DNA from: Cichorium intybus
Taxonomy: Eukaryota > Streptophyta > Magnoliopsida > Asterales > Asteraceae
Direction: 5' to 3'
DNA: 64,000 bases
Assembly (NCBI GenBank): GCA_023525715.1
Contig: CM042012.1
Span: 56,726,705 to 56,790,704, forward strand
In this document: positions 21,409-32,102 of the stretch, in pieces
How positions within the stretch are numbered: the first letter of the stretch is position 1
Layout: the number at the start of each line of letters is the position of its first letter
Translations under genes and position numbers: made by a program
Notes under the pieces: model-generated
What the model was told of the DNA's origin: nothing
The model's input: the letters and a program-made list of their open reading frames with translations, nothing else
Databases searched by the model: none

Positions 21409-22782
21409 AGATCACAATGATCGCTGGAGGGTGGTGGGGAAATAGCCGTGGATGGAACCGAAGGAGGAGGGACCTCAGTTGGATGAGATGGAGCTGTCGG
21501 GGACTCACCACAATAGGTAGACAATAGTAATTGAGTGGTCGGAGTAGTAGTTCCAACATCAGCAAATGAAAAAAGCGACTCATCAAACTAAGCATGACAC
21601 GTGATGTATGTATGCCTAGTTGAAAGATCAAGACACTTATACCCTTTGTATTTAGTGCTATAACGATGAACACACAAGGAGCACTGCACGGTGCTAATTT
21701 GTGAGACGAGTAGTCACGTAAATATGGAAAAACAAGGCTGCAAAATACCCGAAAATTCCCATAATTGGGTTTTGAGAGAAACAGTAACTCATAAGGAGAT
21801 TTGTTGTCAAGAAGTTTTGTGGGTGGCCGATTGATGATGTAAGTAGCGGAGCTAAACACATAAGTCCAAAGAGTAGCTGGAACATTTGCATTGAACATCA
21901 TGGCGAGACCTGTTTCCGTGATATGATGGTGCTTGCATTCCGCCCTTCCATTCTGTTGAGGAGTGTAAGGGCAAGACAAGCAGTGATGTGTACCATTTTT
22001 GGATAATAAGTTACGAACTCGTTCATTTGTAAATTTCGTCCCCCTATCCGATTGAAAAACTTTAATTTTGCATGAGAATTGTGTTTGAACAAAAGCAACA
22101 AAATTCTCAAAAATGTTATAAAAGTCCGACTTTGTTTTCAATGGATAAAACTAGGTGAACATGGAAAAATCATCAACAAAAATAGCATAATATCGAAAAC
22201 CACAGGAGAAGGTACCCATAAATCGCAATGAATCAAATCCAAGACATGTAAAGCATGTTTAAGATTAAGATCAAAGGGCAAGCGTTCGCTCTTAAACAAT
22301 TGGCACGAAGAACATAATGTAGGATTGTGTAAAACAGAGGTAATGAATAAACAACTAGACTTGCTCAAAAGTGAAATTACATCATAAGAAACGTGCCCTA
22401 ATCTACTGTGCCATAATTGAAATTATGCTCGAAGACGTCTTGAAGATAGTTTAGCTAAAAAGGCATGTTGACCTTTGTCAAGAACATATAGACCATGTCT
22501 ACGGCGCCCATGTGCTAGTGTTTCCCTTGAAATGCGATTATGAATAAGAAACATGGGATCAGAAAATAAAACATCTACTGGATTATCTTGTGTAAGTTTC
22601 CTAACAGACAGAAGGCTTTTTGTAAGATTAGGCACCATAATAACATCATTTAATGCAATATTGGGAATAATATGTGATTTGCTAATATGAGAAATAGAGG
22701 CAGTGTGACCATTACCAAACGAGACAAGATCATTACCAGAATATGTAGTAGCAGAATCCACATGGGAAGGAGACGGGGTCAT
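21311..22782 (-). pseudogene. Protease and integrase of element C
   Basis: From 22782 downward: TPSPSHVDSATTYSG with the retropepsin N-terminal side continuing from the previous frame, FGNGHTASISH, then the integrase zinc region and core in shifted frames (SDRGTKF, CPYTPQQNGRAE, TPLWTYVFSSATYIINRPP-like block). The usual ERKHRH-type catalytic stretch reads AECKHHH. The C-terminal part drifts into a frameshifted Ser/Pro-rich linker. Confidence 0.7.
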
Positions 22783-22842
22783 ATGGGATGAGGCACCAGT
22801 GTCAACAAGCCAATCAGGAGACGACCCATCAGAAACATGACA

Positions 22843-23730
22843 CTAAGCTTGAAACTGTTGTGCAAGATTAGCATCGAGAGACGGGGGTCGAGAAGCAAAG
22901 GTAGGTAAATCGGGGCATTGAGTTGCATAGTGACCTTCTTTGCGGCACAGTTGGCAATGAGGGAGTCTTCGGTTTCCAAGACCACGGCCACGCGAGCCGC
23001 CACGAGACGAAGCACGACCACCACGACCTATAGATGAGCTGGTAGATCTGTGAGCAGTAGTAGTCAAGAAAGCAGCCTGGGGAGCAGGAGCACCATTTAC
23101 GGATTGGAGAAATAATTCGTGGCTTTCGGCTTGCGAGACGAGATCACGGAAAGAGGGACGAGGCCGGATCAGACGTTGTGTGGTGGAGAATGTTTCGAAG
23201 GAAGAACCAAGGCCGCATAAAAACCAGTTAGACTTATCAATCTCATTAGGAGGATGGCCGATTGCATTAAGCTGGTCACAAGAAGCTTTGAAAGTACGAG
23301 CACACTCTGCAACAGTGGAAGAACCTTTTTTGAGGTTACGGAGAGTATCGCGAAGAGTGTGCATATGATCAACGGAATCGTGACGATAGGCGGCTTCCAA
23401 GGCGGACCAAATGGCATGAGAAGTAGTATGACCCAAGGTGGCAGCCATGGCTTCTTCAGAAAGAGAAGCCTGAATGAGAAGACGAGCCCGCTGATCAACA
23501 GTAACCCAAGAAGAAAAAGTCGGATTGGAAGAAGAGGTTGAACCGGTGATAACAGTTTCTGGCGGCGCTGGAGTAGATCCATCAACGTAGCCGGTAAGTT
23601 GTTGATTGGTTAATAAGGGTAGCATATGATTCCTCCACGGAAGATAATTGGTAGAGGAGAGTTTTATGGTGATCATATGTAGAACAGTAGCGAGAGGGAG
23701 AGGAGAATCAGCAGGGGAGTCGCCGGCCAT
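22843..23730 (-). pseudogene. Copia gag of element C
   Basis: The 295-codon frame opens with MAGDSPADSPLPLATVLHM, just inside the primer site. The gag-polypeptide pattern (KLSSTNYLPWRNHMLPLL, ending with an RGG-rich basic linker) leads to the CCHC knuckle CQLCRKEGHYATQC. The frame ends near 22843, just before the protease. The gag part alone is uninterrupted. Confidence 0.8.
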
Positions 23731-23825
23731 GATGAAGAAGCATAAAGAGGATAGAGCCAGGAGGGTTTAGGCTGATACCATATAAAGGTTTTGTGATTAA
23801 TCACCTTAATTAGGTGAGCCGTATA

Positions 23826-23922
23826 TTGAATAATAGATATACAAAAGAGTTACAATAAACCAATGCTAAAATACAGGATATACTAAGATAAAATATAAAT
23901 ACATAACAAACTAGTCCTATTA
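23826..23922 (-). repeat. 5' LTR of element C
   Basis: A 97-bp direct repeat of 19546-19642. The primer-site-like TGGTATCAG on the minus strand lies about 40 bases inward. Confidence 0.8.
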
Positions 23923-24020
23923 GTAGCTATTCCAAAATTTTCTTCTGGGCTACTTACATCATAGCATGTATCAAGTGTAGAAAAATCTTTAGTCAAGGTG
24001 TATTGTGTCCGGTCCACAAT
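23923..24020 (-). pseudogene. Fragment of a second aspartic protease gene
   Basis: The minus-strand frame reads TQYTLTKDFSTLDTCYDVSS. It matches the region QYPLTKPLSILDTCYDLSN of the neighbouring aspartic protease (about 30045-29970). Only about 90 bases remain before the end of Copia C. It lies 400 bases downstream of the complete gene in the same orientation, so it is best read as the remnant of a tandem duplicate. Confidence 0.7.
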
Positions 24021-24406
24021 TTAAATGTGGTGAGAGCATAACGACTATGGAACATAGCTAATTTGTGTATAAATGAATTGTAACAGTTTTAGTGAGTGTC
24101 ATTCAATAATACTTACTTTTCGTATAATGAAAGCAATATTGTTCTTTTCTTTTGTGGTGAGTATCATTTAAATGAATTGAGCATGGACATATATAGGTAC
24201 AATGTGAGGCATTATTTAAAAAAAAATCATATACGGTGCCCGGATTCGTTAATAGTGTCCAGTTCCGATTTAGGTTCGGTTAGTGTTTTGAACTGGACAT
24301 CATTGGGGCAAGTTGTACTAGTGTATATTGCAGCTATATTATTTCTTAACAGATCTTATATGCTTTATAACTACTGTTCCTTTGTAATTATTTTCTTTAT
24401 TTGTCT
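24021..24406. other. Spacer between aspartic protease remnant and gene
   Basis: No gene recognised. It includes the likely 3' untranslated region and polyadenylation region of the minus-strand aspartic protease gene. Confidence 0.4.
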
Positions 24407-24534
24407 TCACGAACATCCTCCAGTGGAAAATCCCACCTTTCCTCCGGTAATATCATAGACAACATGTGTTTTCATTTGCTGAACATTCCCATATATACCA
24501 GGATCTGTTTCAACGTCATTTTTAGCAAAAGGAA

Positions 24535-24752
24535 TGTTGGGAAGAAGGAAGAGTGTTTATTGATTAACTGAGGAGTGGTACAATGTTTCAAGTTCTTGCA
24601 TGGCTATTTATAGCCAAGTCTATTACCTACCAACTAATTTAAAAACATTTATTTGACTTTGAATACTTCAAACTTCCAGAAATCTAACAAGGATGTGGTA
24701 AGCACTTATGTAAGCATCTAGAAAACCAAATATTCTGAATTATTATTTATCA
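24535..24752 (-). repeat. 3' LTR of element E
   Basis: A 218-bp LTR, identical to 29642-29859 except one base. On the sense (minus) strand it begins TGATAAATAATAATTCAG and ends CTTCTTCCCAACA. Confidence 0.95.
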
Positions 24753-24775
24753 TTTTCCCCCTTAATTCAGAATCT

Positions 24776-26050
24776 TCAAACCTTCTTGACTCCAATCAAG
24801 ATTCTCATCTCTTCGTGTTTTGTCTTCGCTAATGCTTTGGTAAGGATATCTGCTTTTTGCTCCTTACTACAAACATGATGTACTGTAATCTCTCCATTTT
24901 CAACACATTCTCTAATGAAGTGATAACGTATATCTATATGTTTGCTACGCCCATGGAACACTGGATTCTTCATCAGATCTAATGCTGATTGGTTGTCAAC
25001 AAACAAGGTAACAGGTGGTACCTTTTGTTTTGTTATCTCAGTCAGGAGTCGGCGCAACCAAATACCTTCACAAGCTGCCTGAGTTGCAGCCATAAATTCT
25101 GCTTCACATGAGGACAATGCCACAACTCTCTGTTTCTGAGATGCCCACGCGACCAAATTACCATTCACATAGAATGCCATTCCTCCTGTGCTTTTCCTGT
25201 CATTCACATCGTTTGCTAGATCGCTATCTGAGTAACCTGTGACTTTTACTCTACTTTCTCCTTTCGTGTAAGTCAAACCATGATCGAGAGTGCCTTTCAC
25301 ATATCTTAGTATTCCCTTTACTGCTTGTAGATGCTGTTCAGTTGGCTTCTCCATGAATCGACTAACTACTCCGACTGCGAATGAGATATCAGGGCGTGTA
25401 TGAGTCAAGTATCTTAAACCTCCGACTATACTTCTATACTCGGTGGGGTTCACTAATTCTCCTTCTCCTTCTTTGGTGAGCTTCAGTTTGTGCTCCATTG
25501 GACTCTTAGTGGGGTTGCAGTCCATCATTCGAGTCTTCTTTAAGATGCTTTTGGCGTAAGCTTCTTGCTTCAGTGTTATACCTGTTTCCTTTTGGCTCAC
25601 CTCAATTCCCAAATAATAGGTTAGAAGTCCAAGATCACTCATCTCAAACTTGGCTTTCATATATGTTTTGAAAGCTTGAATACTTTTGTGACAACTTCCA
25701 GTTACTAATAAATCATCAACATAAACTCCGATGATTAAGACATTTTCACCTTCCTTCTTCGTGTAAACAGAGTATTCTTGAGCACATCTGGCAAACCCCA
25801 AGCTTTTCAAATACTTATCTAAGCAAGCATTCCATGCCCTTGGTGCTTGTTTTAGACCGTACAATGCTTTTGATAGCTTGTACACTTTATTGATTTCATC
25901 CTTCTTCGTGTACCCTTCAGGTTGAGACACGTACACCTCTTCCTCCAGAGTACCGTTCAGAAAAGCTGATTTCACGTCAAGATGATGTACATGCCATCCA
26001 TTTGAGCCTGCGAGAGCTAGGATGACGCGTACAGTTTCGATCCTGGCCAC
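24776..26050 (-). pseudogene. Copia RT and RNase H of element E
   Basis: The 424-codon frame continues the gag-pol frame after two stops. It starts VARIETVRVILALA-like and contains HLDVKSAFLNG, VYVDDLLVTG (catalytic YVDD), ITHTRPDISFAVG-type thumb, and RNase H (TGYSDSDLAND, CEAEFMAATQAACEG, FVDNQSALDL, KADILTKALA). The stop falls about 20 bases before the polypurine tract. Apart from the upstream stops it looks intact. Confidence 0.9.
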
Positions 26051-26164
26051 TGGTGCATAGACTTCGTCATAATCAACTCCTCATTTTTGGACGTACCCTT
26101 TTGCCACAAGCCTCGCTTTATACTTCACAATCTTTCCGCTTGGATCTCGTTTCACTTTGTACAC

Positions 26165-29050
26165 CTATTTTAACCCTATAGCTTTGCGATCCTTAGGGAG
26201 ATCGACCAAACTCCAAGTCTTGTTCTTCTCAATTGATGCTAATTCAGCATTCATAGCTTCAATCCACACTTTTCTCTTGCTTGCTTCCGTGTACGAGACT
26301 GGCTCGTCATCATTGCGAATCATCATTAATTCTTTAATTTCTTCAGTTTGGTCGTATAAGTCTGTGAATAAGCGGAATCGTTTGGGAGCACCACCGCCTG
26401 TGGAGCTTGAGGAGGAGCTTGGAGACGGAATTGGGGAATTTTGGGTGATCGGTGAATTGGGTGTATCCGATAAGTTGATGGGTATATTTTGTGAGTTTAT
26501 CGGGGAGTCTTGTGGAGAGTTTATGGGCTGGAAACTTTCTTCGGTTTGATCACTGTCACTTTGTGGAGACCCAAGATTTTGTTCCGGTGTTCGTGGTTCC
26601 GAATCAGAATCTTCATTGTACAAGTCGTCTAGGTTAAAACCTTCAACGGTGAAGCTCATACCTGGTGTGGATTTAATTTTTGAACTTTTCTCCCACACCC
26701 AACCTTCTTGTTCTTCGAAGACCACATCTCTACTCACATATATCTTTCCGATGTCTGGATCAACCAATCTATATGCCTTTGATCCCTTCTCAACTCCCAG
26801 ATGAACCAATCGCTTACTTCGTTCATCTAGTTTTGTCAGGTGGCCTTTGGATACTTTCATATGTGCAACACATCCAAACACCCTAAGATGTTCAACATGT
26901 GGCTTTCTCCCTGTCCACATTTCGTATGGAGTTGTGTCTTTCAATGCTTTCGTGTGAGCTCTGTTTAGAACATAAACAGAGTGATTCACAGCTTCACCCC
27001 ATAACGTGTCTGGCATTTTCATGGTTTTCAAATTACACCTAAACATCTCCAATACCGTTCGATTTCTTCTCTCCACCACCCCATTTTGCTGTGGAGAATA
27101 TGGGGATGTGTAATGTCTTTCCAACCCTGTTTCCTTGCAGTATGTGGTGAATTCTTTCGACAGAAATTCACCACCACGATCAGTTCTGAAAACTTTCATC
27201 TTCTCCCCGGTTTCAACTTCTACTAAGCTCCTGAAGTTCTTAAAGACTTGAAGAGCTTCATCTTTTGTCTTTAGCAGATAAACCCACATAACTCTGCTAT
27301 AGTCATCAACTAACAACATAAAGTACCTATTGCCAGATGGTGTAGGGGGTGATACTGGGCCGCATAAGTCGCCATGAATTAGTTCAAGCTTCTTCTTTGC
27401 TCTATAATTCGTGTGTGTAGGGAATGGACTCCTTGTCTGTTTTCCCACGAGGCACCCTTCACAAGGTTGTTGAGGAATGTTTAGTTTTGGCATTCCTTCA
27501 ACCAGCTTCTTCTCCGCCATGTATTTCATTGAATTGAAATTTATATGACCCATTCTCATATGCCACAACCATGTTGGATCACCTATTCGAGCGGTTAGAC
27601 ACATCGAATTCACTTCTTCCAACTCTATCTTGTACAGTCGATTTGGAGATCTTCTAACCTTCATCAACAACTTCCCTGTTGCATCACGGACCCATAAGAA
27701 TGGATCTTTGATCGTGATTTCATCACCACCCTCTGCTAACTGTCCCAAACTTATGATGTTGCTACATAAGTCTGGAATGTAATAGACTTCATTAATCTTT
27801 CGATGTTCACCATTCTTACATTGAAATACGACTGAACCTTTGCCTTCGATCTTCACTTGTGATTCGTTTCCAAACTTCACGTAGCCATGAACAGTCTGAT
27901 TCAAGTCACGAAACTTATCTTTATCACCGGTCATGTGATTACTGGCTCCTGTGTCGAGATACCAGATACTTGATCGCTTCACCTCATCATCCCGTTTTCT
28001 CAACTCTGGGAATACATTTTCTTCATTTAAGGAAACTTCACCATTGTCAAACGAAGCTAACAATAGTGCTGGCTCATTGACATCTTGTTCGCGAATCAAG
28101 TTGTTTTCTTGTCTTCTTTCACGTCTTGGGTTTGTACATTCTGCTGCATAGTGGCCAAATTCTTGACAATTGTAGCACTGGACCCTACTTTTATCTTGAT
28201 TATTTAAAGTGCTACGGCCTCCATCTTTCTGGTAGTGTGATCCACCTCTGCCACGACCACTACGACCACCACGACCACTGCTGTTTCCTCCTCTTCCTCT
28301 GCCTCTGCCTCGCGAACCTCCAAATCCGCCACGATTTGATTTAGACTTGGAGTCACCTTCTCCCTTCTTCTTATTTCTCTCTGACCACTCTTGGTGTGTC
28401 AAGAGAAGTTTTCGATCATCACTATCACCATGGCCTCTCATTCGTTCTTCATGTGCTTTGAGCCTTCCGATCACTTCTTCCACTGTCATATTGTCTAGAT
28501 CTCCAAATTGCTCAAGTATTGAGGCGATTTGGAGAAATTTGCTTGGTACTGCCCTTAACAACTTCTTTACCACATATGACTCCTCCACCGTGTCTCCCAG
28601 TGCTCGCATGGTACTCACGATATTGTTCACCTTCACAGCGAACTCATCCACTCCTTCTGATTCCTTCATGTTCAGTGATTCAAACTCAGCCTTTAGAGTT
28701 TGAATTCTAGCGGTCCTCACTCTTTCTTCTCCCATAAACTGTGTCTTCAAGGCTTCCCATGCTTCCTTGGATGTTTTCTTTTCTGCCAATCCAAGTAGCA
28801 AATCTTCTGGAATGCTCTGATAGATGGCCGCCAGAGCCATCTTGTCTTTCTTCACATCTACTGCCGTGTTTGTTGTTCGTTGCTCAACAGCATCCCACAC
28901 ACCTTGGGCTTGCATGAACACTTTCATCTTGATCGCCCATGCAGCATAATTCGTTCTTGACAACATCGGATAGTGGAGGGTGACCTGTCCATCCTTTTCA
29001 ACATTGTTTCCTGCCATCTTTTCTCGAGATTGGTACTTGGGCATAAACAA
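26165..29050 (-). CDS. Copia gag, protease and integrase of element E
   Basis: The 961-codon frame has a more likely start at Met12 (29017, MAGNNVEKDGQ). Domains: gag (FMQAQGVWDAVE near residue 50), an Arg/Gly-rich linker, CCHC knuckle CYNCQEFGHYAAEC (about 291), retropepsin IWYLDTGASNHMTG (about 361), pre-integrase zinc (LWHMRMGHIN..CEGCLVGK, about 493-535), integrase DDE in HGDLCGPV, RTDRGGEF and ERRNR, and a Ser/Pro-rich linker. It ends GLK followed by TAG (26165-26167) where the family has Trp (TGG). A second stop, TGA, follows about 30 codons on, before the RT frame. Confidence 0.9.
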   Translation of the reverse strand: MFMPKYQSREKMAGNNVEKDGQVTLHYPMLSRTNYAAWAIKMKVFMQAQGVWDAVEQRTTNTAVDVKKDKMALAAIYQSIPEDLLLGLAEKKTSKEAWEALKTQFMGEERVRTARIQTLKAEFESLNMKESEGVDEFAVKVNNIVSTMRALGDTVEESYVVKKLLRAVPSKFLQIASILEQFGDLDNMTVEEVIGRLKAHEERMRGHGDSDDRKLLLTHQEWSERNKKKGEGDSKSKSNRGGFGGSRGRGRGRGGNSSGRGGRSGRGRGGSHYQKDGGRSTLNNQDKSRVQCYNCQEFGHYAAECTNPRRERRQENNLIREQDVNEPALLLASFDNGEVSLNEENVFPELRKRDDEVKRSSIWYLDTGASNHMTGDKDKFRDLNQTVHGYVKFGNESQVKIEGKGSVVFQCKNGEHRKINEVYYIPDLCSNIISLGQLAEGGDEITIKDPFLWVRDATGKLLMKVRRSPNRLYKIELEEVNSMCLTARIGDPTWLWHMRMGHINFNSMKYMAEKKLVEGMPKLNIPQQPCEGCLVGKQTRSPFPTHTNYRAKKKLELIHGDLCGPVSPPTPSGNRYFMLLVDDYSRVMWVYLLKTKDEALQVFKNFRSLVEVETGEKMKVFRTDRGGEFLSKEFTTYCKETGLERHYTSPYSPQQNGVVERRNRTVLEMFRCNLKTMKMPDTLWGEAVNHSVYVLNRAHTKALKDTTPYEMWTGRKPHVEHLRVFGCVAHMKVSKGHLTKLDERSKRLVHLGVEKGSKAYRLVDPDIGKIYVSRDVVFEEQEGWVWEKSSKIKSTPGMSFTVEGFNLDDLYNEDSDSEPRTPEQNLGSPQSDSDQTEESFQPINSPQDSPINSQNIPINLSDTPNSPITQNSPIPSPSSSSSSTGGGAPKRFRLFTDLYDQTEEIKELMMIRNDDEPVSYTEASKRKVWIEAMNAELASIEKNKTWSLVDLPKDRKAIGLK

Positions 29051-29627
29051 TAATATAGCCTTTTTAAAATATGGGGGCCAAAAGACAATTTTCTGAAGTT
29101 TTAGGAGGAAAAATGAACTTTTTCAGAAGTTCGGGGTTGAAATTGAACTTTTTCGGAAGTTTTCGGGCTAAAATGAACTTTTTTTAGAAGTTCTAGGTCT
29201 AAATGAGCCTTTTCAGAAGTCCGGGGGCTAAATTGAAATTTCACAGAAGTTCTGGGTCTAAAATGAACTTTTTCAGAAGTTCAGGGGCTAAAATGAACTT
29301 TCTCGGATTGCTACAGTGACCGGCTGCTACAGTGTCGGATCGGACTGCTACAGTGTCGGATCGGGCTGCTACAGTTTATGGTGACTGCTACAGTATCGGA
29401 CTGCTACAGTATCGTCTTCTCCGGCGAACTGCTACAGTCTCCTGTATATACAGTATCGTCTTCTCCGGCGGATTTGGTCACTATTCCGGCCAAATTTTCC
29501 GGTGGTCGAAAAATCACAAAAAAAATATATTCCGAATCCTGGAAACGAGACCTTTCCAATGGTGTGCTCGGAAATTGATTTAGAGACAAAAAATTTTGAC
29601 CGAAAAAACAAGTGGCTGCCCAGATTT
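29051..29627 (-). other. Leader of element E with two kinds of short repeats
   Basis: From 29075 to 29305 a unit of about 35 bases (plus strand: taaaatgaactttttcagaa, then gttc and gggggc) repeats about six times with changes. From 29310 to 29470 the word GCTACAGT recurs at least eight times, often followed by GTCGGAT or ATCG. No ORF is expected here: this is the untranslated RNA between primer site and gag. Confidence 0.65.
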
Positions 29628-29639
29628 GCTCTGATACCA
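29628..29639 (-). other. Primer binding site of element E
   Basis: On the minus strand the sequence is TGGTATCAGAGC, two bases from the LTR end at 29642. This is the usual tRNA-Met type. Confidence 0.9.
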
Positions 29640-29641
29640 AA

Positions 29642-29859
29642 TGTTGGGAAGAAGGAAGAGTGTTTATTGATTAACTGAGGAGTGGTACAATGTTTCAAGT
29701 TCTTGCATGGCTATTTATAGCCAAGTCTATTACCTACCAACTAATTTAAAAACATTTATTTGACTTTGAATACTTCAAACTTCCAGAAATCTAACAAGGA
29801 TGTGGTAAGCACTTATCTAAGCATCTAGAAAACCAAATATTCTGAATTATTATTTATCA
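29642..29859 (-). repeat. 5' LTR of element E
   Basis: A 218-bp LTR, the partner of 24535-24752, flanked outward by the target duplication aggaa (29860-29864). Confidence 0.95.
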
Positions 29860-31036
29860 AGGAAAGCACACTTGACTGGGATCGTTTGCAAGAAGTATGC
29901 CTGAAGCTGGAATTTCTACGCCTACATTCCCACCCCAAACCATGCTTATCTTTGGTATTTTAACATCTGTATGGTTACTTAAATCATAGCATGTATCAAG
30001 TATGGATAATGGTTTCGTCAAGGGGTATTGTTTCATTTGTGCTCGAAATGCTTTACTTAGAGCGGAGTAGGCCTTAGGAGGGAGCCTTGTGATAACAGTT
30101 CCTGAGTCCAAGATCGTACTCGATGCACCTACTGCTATCCTGTTTCCACCGACGGTTATAGTATTAAGATCAACCATATAAAAAGAGCTGCTTCCTTCAG
30201 AGGTTAAGAGCGGCGTGTACTTGACGTTGCTAGCAATTCCGCTTCTTCCAATTGTTAAGTAACCAGTAGGGCTATCAGTTGATGGGAGACAGTACGAGAA
30301 GACTTTCCCATATTTTTTAGCAGCCTGTGAGACCACCGAGAGCTTGCCTTTACCGAGCCCAAGCAGCCCACTAGCTCTACCGTAATTTCCTTCGTTATTT
30401 TGGCCACACCCTACCATGAAACCATCAATTACATCATCTGAAGTCAATGTAAGTTTCTAATTTTGCTAGGTATCCGACCGAAAAGGATCCGTCTCCATAT
30501 TGAATGCCATACACACATGTCGATGACGAGCTGCAACCAGGCAGGTTTCCGGTGGCTGAAATGCCTCTTGAGCACTCGGTTGAGGTGCAAGAGATGTTGG
30601 AATATGTTGTAGATGAGGAAGGTTCAAATATGGGTTCTATCTGGCTGTAGCAGGACCCGGCGCATGGCTGGCACTGTGTCCATGTTATATCGCTGCCTGT
30701 GTCAAAAATGAGCGTAACGTCTTTCTTTGGGTTTCCTAATCCAACGGTCACCATGTAGTTTCCGGAGTTGAATGCGGTGCCTGATTTTGCAGTGATGGTA
30801 GCCTTCGAGGTTTTGGTGTCTTTTTTCCCGGTGGTCGTGGTGGCTGTCAACCTCGATCTGATTGACTCGACTCTTGACTGGTCATGGCTCAAGATTTCTT
30901 CCACGGTCAAGGGTTTGACCATGTTTGTACGGAACCTGGAACATGGTCCATGTTTGTGAACCACTTGCAGTGATCCCCTTTTCTTGTTACCTAATTCTTG
31001 AATTTAAACCTTAATCAGTCATCAATGAGCAATGTT

Positions 31037-31090
31037 TGTATGTATGTATGTATGTATGTATGTATGTATGTATGTATGTATGTATGTATG
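31037..31090. repeat. (GTAT)n microsatellite in intron 1 of the aspartic protease gene
   Basis: About 13 units of the tetranucleotide TGTA in a row, decaying into TG-rich sequence up to about 31130. Confidence 0.95.
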
Positions 31091-31407
31091 TACGTGTGTA
31101 TGCATGTATATGTGTGTGTTTGTATGCAGTGTAAGCGCGTGTAGATAGAAAATGAGAAAAAAGATTGTTTGGAAAGCTAACGTTTAGTGGAGGGGTTACA
31201 AATAGATGATGAAAGGAAAGAACTTAATTTGACTATTTGATATTTGTCTGCTATGCCTTTTGCTTCGCCTTTACTTCTCTCCAATGCACTCTCTTTTCCA
31301 GCAACTGCCAAAAACAAGAGAAAATAAGATGATAGGAACACTATGCTGACGTTGGATGGTGCCATTTCGCCTTTCTCAGTAATGCTTTCTTTTGTCCTTG
31401 CCCACCA

Positions 31408-31416
31408 TTATTTATA
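31408..31416 (-). promoter_or_regulatory. TATA box of the aspartic protease gene
   Basis: TATAAATAA on the minus strand lies about 43 bases upstream of the start codon at 31365. This allows a very short 5' untranslated region. Confidence 0.5.
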
Positions 31417-31417
31417 G

Positions 31418-32070
31418 ACGGTATTAGATGTACATAAATGGTTTAGAACTGAGTTCAGCCCCACCAGCTCAGCTATCCGTGATATAACATGGCAAGAGTT
31501 AATATTTTTATTTTATAACATCTATTTATTGCATGATAACAACAGAACGGAAACCATGATACGTATTTTCAAAAACAAAACTTCCAAACCAAGAAAGTCT
31601 TACTAAACTCTCTTCTCTTTGTCGGCCTATTTATTAGTTGAAGTACAGCAATAAATTTAATGTCGTAACTATCTAAAAATTTGAAATATGAATTTCTCAC
31701 ATGTATATCTTATACATGAAAAATATCAACATCCTAAAAAGAGGCAAATGCATCACATGTCCTACTCTCAGCAACATGATAATGCCACCCATTTCCTTTA
31801 ATAAGAATTTCCTGCTCATCTCAATCCTCTCGCATCCTGGTATTTTGATGCACAAGCGTACAAGAAACGAGTGTTAAAACACAGAATCAAGCATACATGC
31901 GCTATACCATCTTAATGAATAAGTACATGCAGTCTTGGTATTTATCTAGGTAACACGTTTCTTAATAATATGATTATTTGTTAAAATGCATTTACTTATT
32001 TGGATTCCTCTCTAATGTGGACCCATATTTTATTATAACAAATCTTAAACGTGCACTTCAAATCATCATA
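31418..32070. other. Upstream region of the aspartic protease gene
   Basis: AT-rich. No ORF, RNA gene or repeat recognised. It presumably includes the promoter of the minus-strand protease gene. Confidence 0.3.
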
Positions 32071-32073
32071 TCA

Positions 32074-32102
32074 CACTAGTACACAAGACATTTGTTGGTG
32101 CG
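32074..32102 (+). repeat. Left terminal inverted repeat of CACTA1
   Basis: Starts CACTAGTACACAAG and ends TTGTTGGTGCG. Its partner is 53040-53068 (mismatches at positions 11, 15 and 16). The related CACTA2 end at 54810 also begins CACTAGTACA and contains TTTGTTGGTGC. Confidence 0.95.

Larger units (their letters stand above)
19546..23922 (-). mobile_element. Copia LTR retrotransposon C (short LTRs, decayed)
   Basis: A 4.4-kb minus-strand element with 97-bp direct repeats at both ends (19546-19642 and 23826-23922). A tRNA-Met-like TGGTATCAG lies next to the 5' LTR (about 23778-23786), and a poly-G (plus-strand poly-C, 19643-19653) polypurine tract lies next to the 3' LTR. Gag, protease, integrase, RT and RNase H are all recognisable but in several frames. 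Short LTRs and this gag style suggest the Ale/Retrofit group (inference). No target duplication is seen (tgcct versus gtagc), and the LTR starts TA rather than TG in the sense direction. Confidence 0.85.
24535..29859 (-). mobile_element. Copia LTR retrotransposon E, inserted in the aspartic protease gene
   Basis: A full-length 5.3-kb minus-strand element with 218-bp LTRs and the target duplication aggaa (24530-24534 and 29860-29864). The LTRs differ at a single position (24710 versus 29817), so it is young. It has a primer site, a long repeat-rich leader, gag-pol in one frame with two stops, and a polypurine tract (24753-24763). Its orientation matches the host gene. Confidence 0.97.
24407..31365 (-). 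pseudogene. Pepsin-like aspartic protease (A1 family), split by Copia element E
   Basis: Exon 1 (31365 to about 31275) encodes a signal-peptide-like start (MAPSNVSIVFLSSYFLLFL). A donor GTAAAG and an acceptor before 30996 join in frame. Exon 2 encodes the propeptide-like HKHGPCSRF, the first active site FDTGSD, the Cys-rich nepenthesin-type insert (CQPCAGSCYSQ), the flap YGDGSFSVGY, the second active site ILDSGTVITRL and, beyond the insertion, the C-terminal IYGNVQQMKTHVVYDITGGK and FSTGGCS; stop at 24407-24409. Plant homologues are secreted or apoplastic proteases of the AED/nepenthesin-like group. Two lesions: a one-base frameshift near 30450 and the 5.3-kb Copia E insertion at 29860, only about 40 codons before the stop. 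Both catalytic motifs persist. Confidence 0.9.

Noticed and set aside
31037..31130. Possible regulatory array in intron 1 of the protease gene
   Set aside because: It is a plain (GTAT)n microsatellite decaying into TG repeats.
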